From assembly GCA_017654935.2 (NCBI GenBank), contig CM065711.1:27222836-27286835 (forward strand): DNA of 64,000 nucleotides, read 5' to 3'. Source of the stretch: Phymorhynchus buccinoides. Taxonomy: Eukaryota; Mollusca; Gastropoda; Neogastropoda; Raphitomidae. How positions within the stretch are numbered: position 1 is the stretch's first letter; each line of letters begins with the position of its first letter. Shown piece after piece: positions 52,178 through 63,636 of this stretch. Below the pieces are notes generated by a model. The model saw nothing but the letters and a program-made list of their open reading frames with translations, was not told where the DNA came from and ran no database searches. The translations under genes and the position numbers were made by a program.

Positions 52178-53335
52178 GTGAGTATTGTAGTATTCAGTAG
52201 TAAGGGTAGTAGTAGTAGTAGAAGTGGTAGTGGTAGTTCAAACTGGCAGTGCGGGATTACACACAGGCCCTGGATCACGATCCTACGTTGGCGGTGGCTC
52301 TCTACAACAGAGGCCTGATTCATTACAGACTCAGTGAGTGTTGTAGTATTCAGTAGTAAGGGTAGTAGTAGTAGAAGTGGTAGTTCAAACTGGCAGTGCG
52401 GGATTACACACAGGCCTTGGATCACGATCCTACGTTGGCGGTGGCTCTCTACAACAGAGGCCTGATTCATTACAGACTCAGTGAGTATTGTAGTATTCAA
52501 TAGTAGCAAGTAGTAAGTGTAGTGGTAGTACTAGTAGTGGTAGAACTAGAAGTGGTAGTTCAAACTGGCAATACAGGATTACACACAGGCCCTGGATCAT
52601 GATTTGGCGGTGGCTCTCTACAACAGAGGCCTGATTCATTACAGACTCAGTGAGTGTTGTAGTATTCAATAGTAGCAAGTAGTAAGTGTAGTGGTAGTAC
52701 TAGTAGTGGTAGAAGTGGTAGTGGTAGTTTAAACTGGCCCTGGATCACGATCCAACATAGGCTGTGGCTCTCTACAACAGAGGCTTGATTCATTACAGAC
52801 TGAGTGAGTATTGTAGTGTTCAATAGTAGCAAGTAGTAAGTGTAGTGGTAGAAGTGGTAGTGGTAGTTCAAACTGGTGATACAGGATTACACACATGCCC
52901 TGGATCACGATCCAACATAGGCTGTGGCTCTCTCTACAACAGAGGCTTGATTCATTACAGACTGAGTGAGTATTGTAGTATTCAGTTGTATAAACTGCTG
53001 TGATGACACATGTGCATAAAAGTGGTGAAATTTAGTGGTCAAATCGTGATATCGCTGATTAAATTCTTCAGTTTCGGCATGAGAACGGTTCGTTTTTACC
53101 GAGATTGACGATGTCAACACGCACGGCACAGGCTGGAGTTGACGACCAGCCTAAGATACGGAAGGGGAAATATTCACAAATTAGCCGCAATCGTTGTTTT
53201 AGCCGCAGGGGTCAAAGTTGAAGAAAAAAGTAGCGGCTTATAGCCTGGAAAATATGGTAGTAAGTAGTAAGAGTAGTGGAAGTTCAAACTGGCAATACAG
53301 GATTATACACAGGCCCTGGATCACGATCCTACATA
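52178..53335 (+). repeat. TTC32 exon-2-derived tandem array (5 units plus fragment)
   Basis: Extra donor-side exon ends fall at 52333, 52480, 52649, 52803 and 52965, giving spacings of 156, 147, 169, 154 and 162; a fragment is at about 53280-53335. Each unit has TTCAAACTGGCA... to ACTCA or ACTGA, the GTGAGT donor and a (GTA)n spacer. The units furthest from the real exon carry more changes (loss of GGCAGTGCGGGATTACACAC in the fourth and fifth). In the first unit every AG before the exon-like part lies in a register that would shift the frame. Confidence 0.9.
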
Positions 53336-53349
53336 CAGGAGAAGAAAAA

Positions 53350-53371
53350 GGGGGGGGGGGGGGGGGGGGGT
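53350..53371. repeat. Poly-G run (TTC32 intron 2)
   Basis: Counterpart of the poly-C tracts at 17222-17293, much shorter. Confidence 0.9.
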
Positions 53372-53733
53372 AAGGGAAAAAAAGAGAAAAGGAACAAGGA
53401 CAAAAGGAAAGGAAGGAAAAGAAAGGGTTTTAAATGAAGGCAGAAGTGGTGGTGGGTTGCATGATGAGTGAGCAAGATAGCAGAGAGCAGATGAATGATT
53501 GGGTGTGGTGTGTGAGAGTTACATATTTGTTAATGTAAATTTATGTTTCATACTTTTTTTTCTTTTTTCTTTTTTTTTCTTTAAATTTTTGTTGTTTACA
53601 CGGTGGAAGACAAGTTTCCATGTGCGTTGTACAATGCCAATAAAGAAACTTATGACTTTTGAAGTATTTTCGTCATATACACAAATGCATGATACATTTG
53701 TACATGTTTTGGTGTTGTTTTTTCCCCCCCCAG

Positions 53734-53870
53734 GTCGTTTCTCGGAAGCAGTGGCGGACATGCAGAAAGCATTGTCACTGAGACCTGACATGGAGTCCGC
53801 CCAGAAATGTTTACAACAGTCCATGATCGATTTGGAGTTGCAACAAAAACGATTCAACAAACAGTCATGA
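53734..53870 (+). CDS. TTC32: TTC32 exon 3 (right-arm copy)
   Basis: Acceptor TTTTTCCCCCCCCAG at 53733; stop TGA 53868-53870. It encodes RFSEAVADMQKALSLRPDM and the tail QQKRFNKQS, the last TPR and charged end. Same protein sequence as 16745-16881. Confidence 0.9.
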
Positions 53871-53938
53871 TATTGAATTTTGTTGGGGTGTGGGGGTGGG
53901 GTGGGGGTGGGAAGGGAGGGTATTTTCCAGAATTTAGC

Positions 53939-53940
<2 letters not shown>

Positions 53941-53974
<34 letters not shown>

Positions 53975-54024
53975 TGAGTTGCAGCAAAATATTGTCAGCA
54001 ACCAGTCGTGATCTAAAATTGAAA

Positions 54025-54076
<52 letters not shown>
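53941..54076. repeat. (GT)n and (GA)n in the TTC32 3' region
   Basis: GT run 53941-53972 and GA run 54030-54076; lengths differ from the left arm. Confidence 0.9.
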
Positions 54077-54077
<1 letters not shown>

Positions 54078-54111
54078 TTGTACACTGGACAGGAAAAGCT
54101 AAAAGTTTGTA

Positions 54112-54117
54112 AATAAA
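54112..54117 (+). promoter_or_regulatory. Candidate poly(A) signal for TTC32 (right arm)
   Basis: AATAAA about 240 nt after the stop codon, conserved at 16511-16516. Confidence 0.4.
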
Positions 54118-54505
54118 TCAGAATGGGGGTGGGGGAGGGGGGATGGAATAGAAAATTGGTAAAGGTTTCGGTACACGTTAACAATATTCACAAAATATCT
54201 ATTTCCCCGTGACAACACTGTGTTAGGCCACTCATAATATAACCTGTAACTAACTGTTGGCCATGGGGAAATAGAAATATCTTGTGAATAATGTTAACGT
54301 GCTCCGAGACAACCCTTTCACCGCCAATGTCGCATTTTTGCACAATATTGATTTATCACCCATGTCTTTAAAACTCTTGAAATCAGGGTCTATTATTCTA
54401 TGATATTGTGTTCTTCAATTAGGTCAGTAAGGATCGACCCTATTCTAATCGTGTCACAGAGAAATCCCACAATATGGCAGACGAAATCTTTTCTGTAGCC
54501 AGGTA

Positions 54506-54671
54506 CCATATTATTGGGACTATAAGGCGCACCTGATTATAAGGCGCACCCCCCAAATTTAACACAAAATTCAGATTCTGTTATAATTCTTACTATATTG
54601 GCAGTCATATTATAAGGCGCAGGGGTCCGAGTCTGGGAAAAAAGTATCGCCTTATAGTCAGGAAAATACGG
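54506..54671. mobile_element. MITE, allele of 15207-15377
   Basis: Ends CCATATTATTGGGACTATAA and CAGGAAAATACGG with flanking TA. Confidence 0.8.
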
Positions 54672-54739
54672 TAAGTTCAATGGAAAATTTTGGCTCAAAG
54701 ATTCGCTGGCGGTGAAAGGGTTAATAGAAATGTCAGAAT

Positions 54740-55150
54740 AATCTAAATATATATATGCCAGCTGTGTCCGTCTGTCTGTGTGGACGCTATGCAACCGTAT
54801 TTAGCGTGGTTCTAGCGCCGCCAAACTTTCGCAGTATCCAGAGGGATGACCCATGCTGACGGTAGGGTACTTTACATTTGGCAACGCGCCCTGTAATTAG
54901 CGTAATTAGTCAAAGTTCGGGTCAGTCGAGCAGTGGGTCAAAGTTGGGGTCACTCTAAAAGGGTGAATTTTACTCTCACGTCAGAGAAAAACCGTAGCTG
55001 TGTGGGTTAGGCGTACTACTCTCACACGAACGTTCCGAGTTCGAACCTGGCTCTGACCCCATTTATTTTATTTCGGGGGAGGGGGGGGGGGGGGGGTGGT
55101 AAACAATCAACCTGGCTTATTATCCGCGAAGCGGGTGTTCAACCGGCTAG
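54740..55150 (+). mobile_element. SINE family B (right-arm copy)
   Basis: Allele of 14735-15135; tRNA-like head about 54995-55065 with GAGTTCGAACCTGGCTC; a G run is at 55082-55096. Confidence 0.7.
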
Positions 55151-55329
55151 TGATATGTGATATATAAATACTGAGATGGGAGATTCAGAAACAATGGTGT
55201 TCAGAAATGTGATATGTAAAAGAAAAGTATATAATGTCCTAATTTAACTTTATAAAAATCATCATCATCATGGTGCAAAGGATGTCAATATTGAGCGAAG
55301 ACTTTTTAATAAACGAAGTGAACAGTTTT

Positions 55330-55975
55330 TAATTGTATTTTCTTTGCGTTTTCATGAGCCGAGTAGGGGGCTCTGGATAGAGGTAGTACCTTTGTTGTCT
55401 GGCTGCTGCACTCTATCTAGTAGAGTGGACGGGCAACACTGGTCCTCATCCACTGTAGTACCTTTGTTGTCTGGCTGCTGCACTCTATCTAGTAGAGTGG
55501 ACGGGCAACACTGGTCCTCATCCATCTCCTAAATCTCTCACATGTTGGCTCCAAGCGCCACACCCCGGTACACCGCTTCAGCAAGCGGGCTAAACCATGC
55601 AAGGGGGCGAGGTTGACACTGCATCGCTGGGCGGACAACTGCTACAGATGTCAACGGCCAGGCCGGAGAGTTCCCACTGTAGGAATCAACGACCATGTGC
55701 ACGTGTGAAGACCAACGGCAGAGCAGGCAGAAGAGGAGGCATGAACCACCCAATGGCTGCAATGGCGGAAGAGACCTCACCAAAGGGTAGACAGTGCTCT
55801 AAGTCTTGGTCGACAAGTTGTCCAGGAGGACAACTCTAACCAAACCCTCCTGATCACTAGCGTCAGGCAGTACTCTGGGATGAGGTTGACCCGTCATAAC
55901 ACATCACCTGACCTAAAGCCGGAAGGCATTAACCCTATGGGTGTCTAATCAAATGCCTATGCACCCCCTGACATG
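55330..55975. repeat. Unclassified repeat with 72-bp duplication (right arm)
   Basis: Counterpart of 13900-14545; both 72-bp units retained. Confidence 0.6.
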
Positions 55976-56249
55976 GCATGAGCTGGGCAATGACTCCTGG
56001 AAGCTGAAGGGAAACAACAGTTTCCAATGTCATTGACAGGCTCTCGTTGCACTTTCACTTCTGGTTAAACTTCATGACCTCTATAACCAGCAAAATGCAT
56101 CTTCTCAAATTCGCATAATCCAGCGACGTCGGCTCCAGGCAATACAAAAAAAATCCTGAAAGCATGAGCATCCATGTCAATCTTACTTTACTATCGGCCA
56201 GATTTAAGATTAATGTTGACTAATGTTCGTTGTTGTTACCTTACCCTGG

Positions 56250-56500
56250 CTTAGACTCCAGGGATCAGCCGAAGCACTTGAACACTATGGTACAAACGCA
56301 ACAGCTAGGCATGAGAAGATTGCGCGCATGACCGTTTTTGATTACCCCGCCACGTGGGCAGCCACACTCCGTCTTTGGAGACTGATGTTATGCTAGGTGC
56401 TTGCCATGGCTAAAGACAATCCCAGCATAACTATGCAGAACATAACATTTTTATGTAGCCTTGGCGTTCTAGCTTATGTCAATTGGTCTGACACAGCCTT
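56250..56500. repeat. CCGAAGCACTTGAACACT family (right arm)
   Basis: Counterpart of 13350-13630. Confidence 0.75.
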
Positions 56501-56523
56501 AAGCCAAGGTGAAATGTCAACTA

Positions 56524-56683
56524 CAGTGGAACCTCCCTTATAGGACCTCCCATTATAAGACTCCCTCCCATATAAGACCTACTTCTCTGAGACATTGCCC
56601 TTCTTTATAAGTATTAAAATTACCTCCCTTATAAGACCTAATTTTGGATGAATTTTGAAGGTCTTATAAGGGAGCTTCCACTG
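56524..56683. mobile_element. pogo/Tc1-type MITE, allele of 13173-13342
   Basis: CAGTGGAACCTCCCTTATAG to AGGGAGCTTCCACTG, flanked by TA. Confidence 0.9.
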
Positions 56684-56699
56684 TAATGATAAAAACCCA

Positions 56700-58344
56700 A
56701 TTAAGGCCCAGTACGAGAAAAAAAAGAAGGGAAAAAACAAGAGATTAACTGAGCGACTTAAAAGTTCCTTACGCGAGTTAGTTCCCTTTCAAATCAAATC
56801 ATCTTTATTATCTCATAACTGAGAAATTGCAGCCAGGTGCACATAAGAAAAACAACAATAAACACATTTATCAACAAAAACAACAACAATAAACACATTT
56901 ATCAACAATTAAAGAATATAAACTAATAACTAATAACACTGCAATATTGTAGTTGACAAACTGGACGAATACGAATACAAATTCAATCCCAAGGAGATGG
57001 ACAGGCTGCTCAGCAAAACAATCACTCGATGCAGTGCATTGTTTAACAGATGAATTGCGCCACGGACAGGCGCGCACACACACTAACGAATCAAACAAAA
57101 AACAATCGTTCCTTGCTTCACAGAGGCTCACGAACTAATAATAATAACAGTACTCTCACCACCAGCAACACAGAACAAAAAGAAACGCATCCAAGCACGT
57201 TCACAATACAAATATCACACACACACTAACAAGCAATGTAGAATAAAAACGCAGCACCAAAAAATATTTTTGAATGGAATTTCAGCCTCGTGTAATGTCT
57301 CCTTCCAAAGAAATCCAAACCAGCTCATGGGTTATCGAAATATGACAAGTTCAATAAAGATTTGTAAAAATAAAATAAAATAAAATACAACAATAGTATT
57401 CCCATTGTAAGAGGAAACCTAAATAACCACTTCCACCAGTTTCCCTCATTAAGTCAACAACAACAATAACAAACCATGCATAATAAACCCCGCTTACCCC
57501 GATAAAAACAAATATACCGATGTACAAGTAGTGCAAAGAGGCCTGCCAGCCGTGAGATATAAAACAATATCCAGAGATATCATTTGCATATATTAACCCA
57601 TAGGCTCAGTGTCAACGCGTGTGAGAAAAGGTGTAAGAATACACCGTTGCTATTAGAAACTTGACGTCACAGTTATATATCTCACGGCTTGTACACTCGC
57701 ACGCGACTATCTGCAGTACTCAAACCATATTTTCTTTATTTGCATCAAGTGATGTTTAGTAAAACAAAAAGCCCAAACATACTCCTAACCCTATGCCTTA
57801 ACCCGATAAATGCAAAAGGTTGTTTATGATGAACATTTTACATTGAAAAAAATATTGTGAAGAGTAACTTTTTAGTGAAATTGCAAATGATAAAAATAGC
57901 GGCCAGCAACCTTAACTCAAGTTTGTGTCACTGCAAATAGCGCCTTCTGAGCAGGCCACCAAAAAACGTCATCTTAGTGAACTTACGCAATCACTGAAAT
58001 GACGTCATCATTGAAAGTTCGTCATTGTCGAAATGACAATAACTATGGCCTGTGATTGCAGTGTAAAACGAATATGTCATTGTAAAGGCTATTTTTTTAT
58101 ACAGCAAATTCCAGTAGGTTCATGTTTCGATTAATAATCAGTTTCTTTTCATAATGTATCAATGAGCAAGATCAAAATAGCTCACGACTTTCTAACTTGG
58201 AGAACTATATTATTTGTGGATGAGTGGGATTTTCTGGCTACGGTGAAGTGGTTAGTATTATTTTAGATCTGCATGCATGGCCGTCTCGCTTCTTTGATGC
58301 ATGTTTGATTATCACCTGAAAGAGGTAAAATATCGGTATATATC
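56700..58344. other. Non-coding right-arm sequence
   Basis: Mirror of about 11560-13160. No gene seen; short frames lack domains. Confidence 0.5.
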
Positions 58345-58492
58345 CGTTATTAGGATGTGTGAGTGTGATATTGCTTTTATCCTATCTCTCGTGGCTTGCT
58401 GTTTATCACACGAGGTCGGAGACCTCGTGTGATAAACAGCAAACCATTTGAGACAGGACAAAAGCAATATCACTCTCGCAAATCCCAATAAC
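58345..58492. repeat. Two-armed palindrome (~72-bp arms)
   Basis: Arms meet at CGAGGTC-GGA-GACCTCG (58411-58427). GTGATATTGCTTTTATCCTA and AGGACAAAAGCAATATCAC are the outer matches. The left-arm allele has one arm only (11474-11556). Confidence 0.85.
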
Positions 58493-58619
58493 TGATAATC
58501 TCTGAGCTCTCAATATCTTTTGCTTTGCCATAAAATTTCAAAAAATGGAACAACGCATCGATCAAGGGCCAACAAAGTTCACTTTAACTTTGCGTGTTAA
58601 TTGTTTGATCTTCTTCTTC

Positions 58620-59235
58620 TTGTCGTCGTACCCCTGGCTAAAAGACTCCAGGGATCATCCGAACAGCCGAAGCACTTGAACACTGTGGTACAAATGCACC
58701 AGCCTGGGATGAGAACATTACGTGTGTGACCGTGTTTTTTTAATTATTATTACCCCGCCACGTGGCGACTTCGGGGGAAATTGTTTGATCTGAAATTCAA
58801 CACATTGCGTCCATCTATTCCTGTTGAGAAGAGAATATGTGATTGGAATGTTATTATTAAAAAATTTTTTAACTGCAAAAAACCCCCACGGCTCCAGTGA
58901 CCTTTGACCAATGACCATCTTTGAACCTGGCCTAGATATCCTAACTACCTATCTGCATACAAAATTTGAGCCTCCTACTAGGTCCCTCCGTTCCAAGATT
59001 CCTTTCCCTTGGACCGGGTCTTAAAAAACCCGGCCCCAGTGACCTTGACCGATGACCTTCATCTTCGAACTTGGCCTGGATATCCTAGCTACCTATCTGC
59101 ACGCAAACTTTGAGCTTCAGAGGTCCCTCCGTTCAAACGTTATCGTGTTAGCATAGACACACATAGTCAAGAACAAACAGAATTCTCTGAAAACATTAAC
59201 CAGCTTCGCCCGCTTTTCGCTCGCGGCTGGTAAAT
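58620..59235. repeat. Dispersed repeats, mirror of 10740-11345
   Basis: Contains CCGAAGCACTTGAACACT at about 58667 and two GGTCCCTCCGTTC.AA units. Confidence 0.7.
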
Positions 59236-59338
59236 AATATATTCACCATGCCCCTTCATAAACTTACGACACTATAGCATGGCACATCAAGGAATATTAC
59301 CACACATTACCTACAACAAAAACACACAATAAAAAATA

Positions 59339-59505
59339 CAGTGGAACCTCTCTTACGAGACCTTCAAAAATCATTCAAAATGAGGTCTTATAAGGGAGGG
59401 GTCTCATAATTTTAATGCTTACAAAGAAGGGCAATGTCTCAAAGAGGTAGGTCTCATGTGGGAGGGAGTCTTATAACAGGAGGTCTTATAAGGGAGGTTC
59501 CACTG
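59339..59505. mobile_element. pogo/Tc1-type MITE, allele of 10419-10585
   Basis: TIRs CAGTGGAACCTC...GAGGTTCCACTG, flanked by TA. Confidence 0.9.
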
Positions 59506-60074
59506 TAGAAACATAATAACGCAAGCAGCTTCAAAAAGTAACGAAAAGGGTTGTACATTCATTCTCCTTCAATAGGAATTGTTTGGAAATAATTAAGGGG
59601 AGTAATTTCATGGTGTGTGGGAGTGCATCTCGCCTAATTCAATCGGTCAAACAGGGGAAGTTACTCTACCTTCAGGTAGATCCCCAACCTTCGCCTCGTG
59701 TGTTTGAAGAGACACACAGCGTGTAGAACGCAGTGCGTCATTCTAAATTTGATGTAATTTATATTTTTACGTCACAGTTTGCAGGTTCTATCACTTTGTA
59801 GCAGCTGGCCACCCCTTATTTTTCTAAAAAATATGTTTGCAAGTCGCTGACTGGCATCTTGCGGTTTTAAGCTTCAACGCCATTGTTGCTATGGTATTTG
59901 ACCGAGTAATGGAGGTAAACAACTCTAATTTTCACAAAGTGCTCTCCCCTAGGTTTTCCCCCCGAAAATTAAAACCTACCCACAAATCAGCATGAACAGG
60001 AACGAATGAAAAAAGTTGAATGAAAATATGAGACAGGAGCACAGATGAATCTTTCAATAGTGGGACAAACGCGT

Positions 60075-60350
60075 TGGGCGTGGCTACGTACATGTGTACG
60101 TTAACACAACCGCAGGTACATCCCCACTCTCTCGGCCAAAGAGATTCGAGGACTGCTGGCGTTGGGCGTCAAGTCAAATCAAAATTATCTTAAGTGACGA
60201 AAAAGGAGCAAGCTTCAAGCTTTTTTTTCATCCTGTGGGCGTGGCTACGTATGTATGTATGCTAACACGACCGCAGGTACATCCCCACTCTCTTGGCCAG
60301 AGAGACCCGAGGACTGCTGACGTTGGGCGTCAAGTCAAATCAAAATTATC
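60075..60350. repeat. Two direct copies of a ~115-bp repeat (right arm)
   Basis: Mirror of 9570-9842. Confidence 0.8.
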
Positions 60351-60414
60351 TTCATGTCTAATATGACAATTGGTGAAAAGACGTTAAATTAAACTACCGA
60401 ACCGAACATGATAG

Positions 60415-60655
60415 CGTTTGGACGGGAGGGACCCCGGACCCTCAAATTTTGTATGCAGATAGTTTGGACGGGAGGGATCCCAGACCCTCACCTCAAATTT
60501 TGTATGCAGATAGTTAGGATGGGAGGGACCCCGGACCCTCAAATTGTGTATGCAGATAGGATGGGAGGGACCCCGGACCCTCAAATTGTGTATGCAGATA
60601 GTTAGGATGGGAGGGACCCCGGACCCTCAAATTTCGTATGCAGATAGTTAGGAAA
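60415..60655. repeat. Minisatellite, 5 copies of ~46 bp
   Basis: Mirror of 9321-9506, with one additional unit. Confidence 0.85.
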
Positions 60656-60659
60656 CAAG

Positions 60660-61902
60660 ACCAAGTTCGAACACGAAACATCATTGGTACTTTTGTACTT
60701 CTTCGGGTAAGGGACGATAGGGTTAGATAGAATCAGTTTAAGGTTATTTTCATGTCACAGAAAGATTGAAACATTTAAATAATCAGCAAGGAAAAACGAA
60801 CGTAAACCCTCTAAATTCACTATTCAGCGTCGCCATTCAGTGTTGCCGTACAGCATGGGAAATTCCCCAAATAATTGCGACCGTTTCATGCCAAGTTTGT
60901 ATATACGGTAACGCTTCGTGCAACTGTTTATTTTCTTAAATTATAAATCTTTGATTCTGACAAAAATAGCCCTGAACTGATTCTGACAAAAATAGCCCTG
61001 AACTGATTCGAACCTTATCCCTTACCCGATGAAGTTTGAAAGTTGCAGTGTCTCCTCGGTTGGTTGCCTCCTGACGGTCTAACATAGATTCGCTCCCCTT
61101 GGACTGCTGGTCTCGGTTTCTGCGACTTGAACAAACCCGGGTGTAGCTGCGAATTGGGATTCGGAACGAGCGGCGTTGGAGCAACGCCACTGTACAGCCC
61201 AGAAGATGGGACAGCAAAAAAAAACCCAAAAAAACAAGTTTGACAGTTGGGCGAAAAAGACAGTGAATTTTCCGATGCCCTCGAGTGATCTAACCCTACC
61301 ATCATTCACAGTACCAACAGAAACTGACTATCTAAATGTTGAACAAAATATGAAGTTCCAAACAAAACAAAACACAAAATATAACTTTAGAACACCATGC
61401 ACATATTGTGATAAAAATGGCAAGAAGATTATATCTAGTACACTTTTAAAAAATTATAAACACACACGTAATAAAAATAAAAATGAAATCGGAATTCCTT
61501 CAATAAAAAACAACAACCAAAAACCAAATGATAAAAACAGAAAAAAATCAAAGACAACACTCTTTTTTCTCTTCTTCAATCCAAATCGTTTAAAATAGCT
61601 AATGAAAAAAAAAATCTTTGCATTAGAAACTCAAATCCAACTGCTTTAAAAACACAAAAGTCAATCAACAAGAGCATCGATGTAATCACAACGGAAAACA
61701 AATCTCCCACACTTGGCAACTCTGCCTCAAACAGGCAAAAAAGAAAAAAACAACCATTTGGATAATAATGAATGGCGTTGTAATTTAGATGTCAAACGAA
61801 GGAGTGGTAGAAGAAATGATGTGCGTTTGAGCGTGTAGGTGTAGTCAACAAAATGATGATGGTGGTTGTTTGCTGAAAGAAGGTGTGTGTATGTGTATGT
61901 GT
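60660..61902. other. Non-coding right-arm sequence
   Basis: Mirror of about 8050-9320; A-rich frames are not supported as genes. Confidence 0.5.
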
Positions 61903-62112
61903 CAGGGCTCCCAATCGTCCCGCAAAACAAGGGGTCCCAGGGACTCCTTCACTGACAGTATACAGGGTCCTAGAGGCGGGATAGAGAGTCCCAGTGGCAT
62001 TGCGAATGCTAAAAAGAATTTTTTCTAGTGCATCCCTGGGACCCCCTGCACATTCTTTTACAGAGTCCTTTAGAATTTTAGGACTTCATAGCCCCCCAAA
62101 TGGGGGGCCCTG
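61903..62112. mobile_element. hAT-like MITE, allele of 7839-8048
   Basis: Starts CAGGGCTCCCAATCGTCC and ends GGGGGGCCCTG. Confidence 0.7.
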
Positions 62113-62538
62113 TGTGTGTGTGGGTGTTTTGAGGTGCTTGAGTGTGAGTTTATGTGCCTACATTTTTTTTTAATGTTCGAGTTGTTTGTGCGAATCTGTG
62201 TGCATACATATGTGTACTTAAAAGTGCTAGTATGTGCGACTGTATGCGTGTGTGTGTGTGAGAGAGAAAAAATTACTGCTGATTTTTCTTGTGAAACCTT
62301 TGTGTGTGATGTGTGTCTGTAAGTTGCTTACATGTGTTTTGAGTGTGAGTTTATGTGCCTCGATTTTTTTTTAATGTTCGAGTTGTTTGTGTGAATCTGT
62401 GTGCATGCGTATGTGTACTTAAAAGTGCTAGTATGTGTGTGTGTGTGTGTGTGTGCTCATGCTTGTGTGTGAGAAAAAAAAATTACTGCTGATTTTGCTT
62501 GTGAAACCTTTGTGTGTGATGTGTGTGTGTGTGAAAAA
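62113..62538 (-). repeat. 3' flank of the RGG exon, tandem ~205-bp repeats (right arm)
   Basis: Mirror of 7417-7836 with the same duplicated words. Confidence 0.7.
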
Positions 62539-62949
62539 TCACTGCTGACCCTTCCTCTGAAACCTGGGTGGCAGATCCCCCGTCTCAAACTGACCCTCGC
62601 CCTTTTGCTGACCTCGACCTTCACCTTCCCCTCCTCCCCCCAGTCGACCTTGACCCTTCCACCCCGCCCCTCCTTCGTTGCTGCGACCTCTCCCCCTCCC
62701 CCAACCCCTCCCTCTGTCTCGACCCTTGACCCTCCCACCCCCCACCGCCTCCCACCCCCCTGGCCCCCCCCGAGCCCCGCCTCCCACCCCCCTGGCCCCA
62801 TGCGAGGCGCCGTGGGGAGCGGGGTGGAGCGGCTGGTCGACGACGTTCAGGATGTCGGCCATGTTGGGCTCCTCGGACATCCCATCCATGAGCTTCTCCT
62901 GGTGCTGCCTCTCCGCTTCCCTGGCCTGGACCCTTTCCTTCTGCTGGTC
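62539..62949 (-). CDS. Terminal exon of unidentified RG/RGG-rich protein (right-arm copy)
   Basis: Minus strand, 137 codons including stop. Starts after the acceptor at 62950 with DQQKERVQAREAERQ and ends FETGDLPPRFQRKGQQ. Relative to 7039-7416 it has 33 extra bases (11 codons, G/A/R-rich) in the RG region, in frame. All other parts read the same. This supports real coding constraint: length changes stay in multiples of three even in low-complexity sequence. Family not recognised. Confidence 0.75.
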   Translation of the reverse strand, partial: DQQKERVQAREAERQHQEKLMDGMSEEPNMADILNVVDQPLHPAPHGASHGARGVGGGARGGPGGWEAVGGGRVKGRDRGRGWGRGRGRSNEGGAGWKGQGRLGGGGEGEGRGQQKGEGQFETGDLPPRFQRKGQQ

Positions 62950-63636
62950 CTGGTGGGTTGGAACAAGGGGAGAGAATCAATGAATGAATGAATAGGGCAT
63001 TTGCTGCCTCTCCGCTTCCCTGGCCTGGGCCCTTTCCTTCTGCTGGTCCTGGTGGGTTGGAACAAGGGGAGAGAATCAATGAATGAATAGGGCATTTGCT
63101 GCCTCTCCGCTTCCCTGGCCTGGGCCCTTTCCTTCTGCTGGTCCTGGTGGGTTGGAACAAGGGGAGAGAATCAATGAATGAATAGGGCATTTGCTGCCTC
63201 TCCGCTTCCCTGGCCTGGGCCCTTTCCTTCTGCTGGTCCTGGTGGGTTGGAACAAGGGGAGAGAATCAATGAATGAATAGGGCATTTGCTGCCTCTCCGC
63301 TTCCCTGGCCTGGGCCCTTTCCTTCTGCTGGTCCTGGTGGGTTGGAACAAGGGGAGAGAATCAATGAATGAATGAATAGGGCATTTGCTGCCTCTCCGCT
63401 TCCCTGGCCTGGGCCCTTTCCTTCTGCTGGTCCTGGTGGGGTTGGAACAAGGAGAGAGAATCAGTGAATGAATGAATAGGGCATTTGCCGCTTCTCCGAC
63501 CTGGGCCCTTTCCTTCTGCTGGTCCTGGTTGGTTGGAACAAGGAGAGAAAATCAACGAATGAATAGGGCATTTGCCGCTTCTCCGCTTCCCTGGCCTGGG
63601 CCCTTTCCTTCTGCTGGTCCTGGCGGTTGGAATAAT
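62950..63636 (-). repeat. Tandem array of 3' splice site plus exon start (right arm)
   Basis: Eight acceptors including the real one, mirror of 6355-7038. CTGGTCCTGGTGGGTTGGAA recurs about every 95 bp. Confidence 0.9.

Noticed and set aside
52178..52965. Additional functional TPR exons of TTC32
   Set aside because: In the first unit no AG before the copied exon part gives the right phase, later units carry deletions, and the 143-residue three-exon product already matches the family length.
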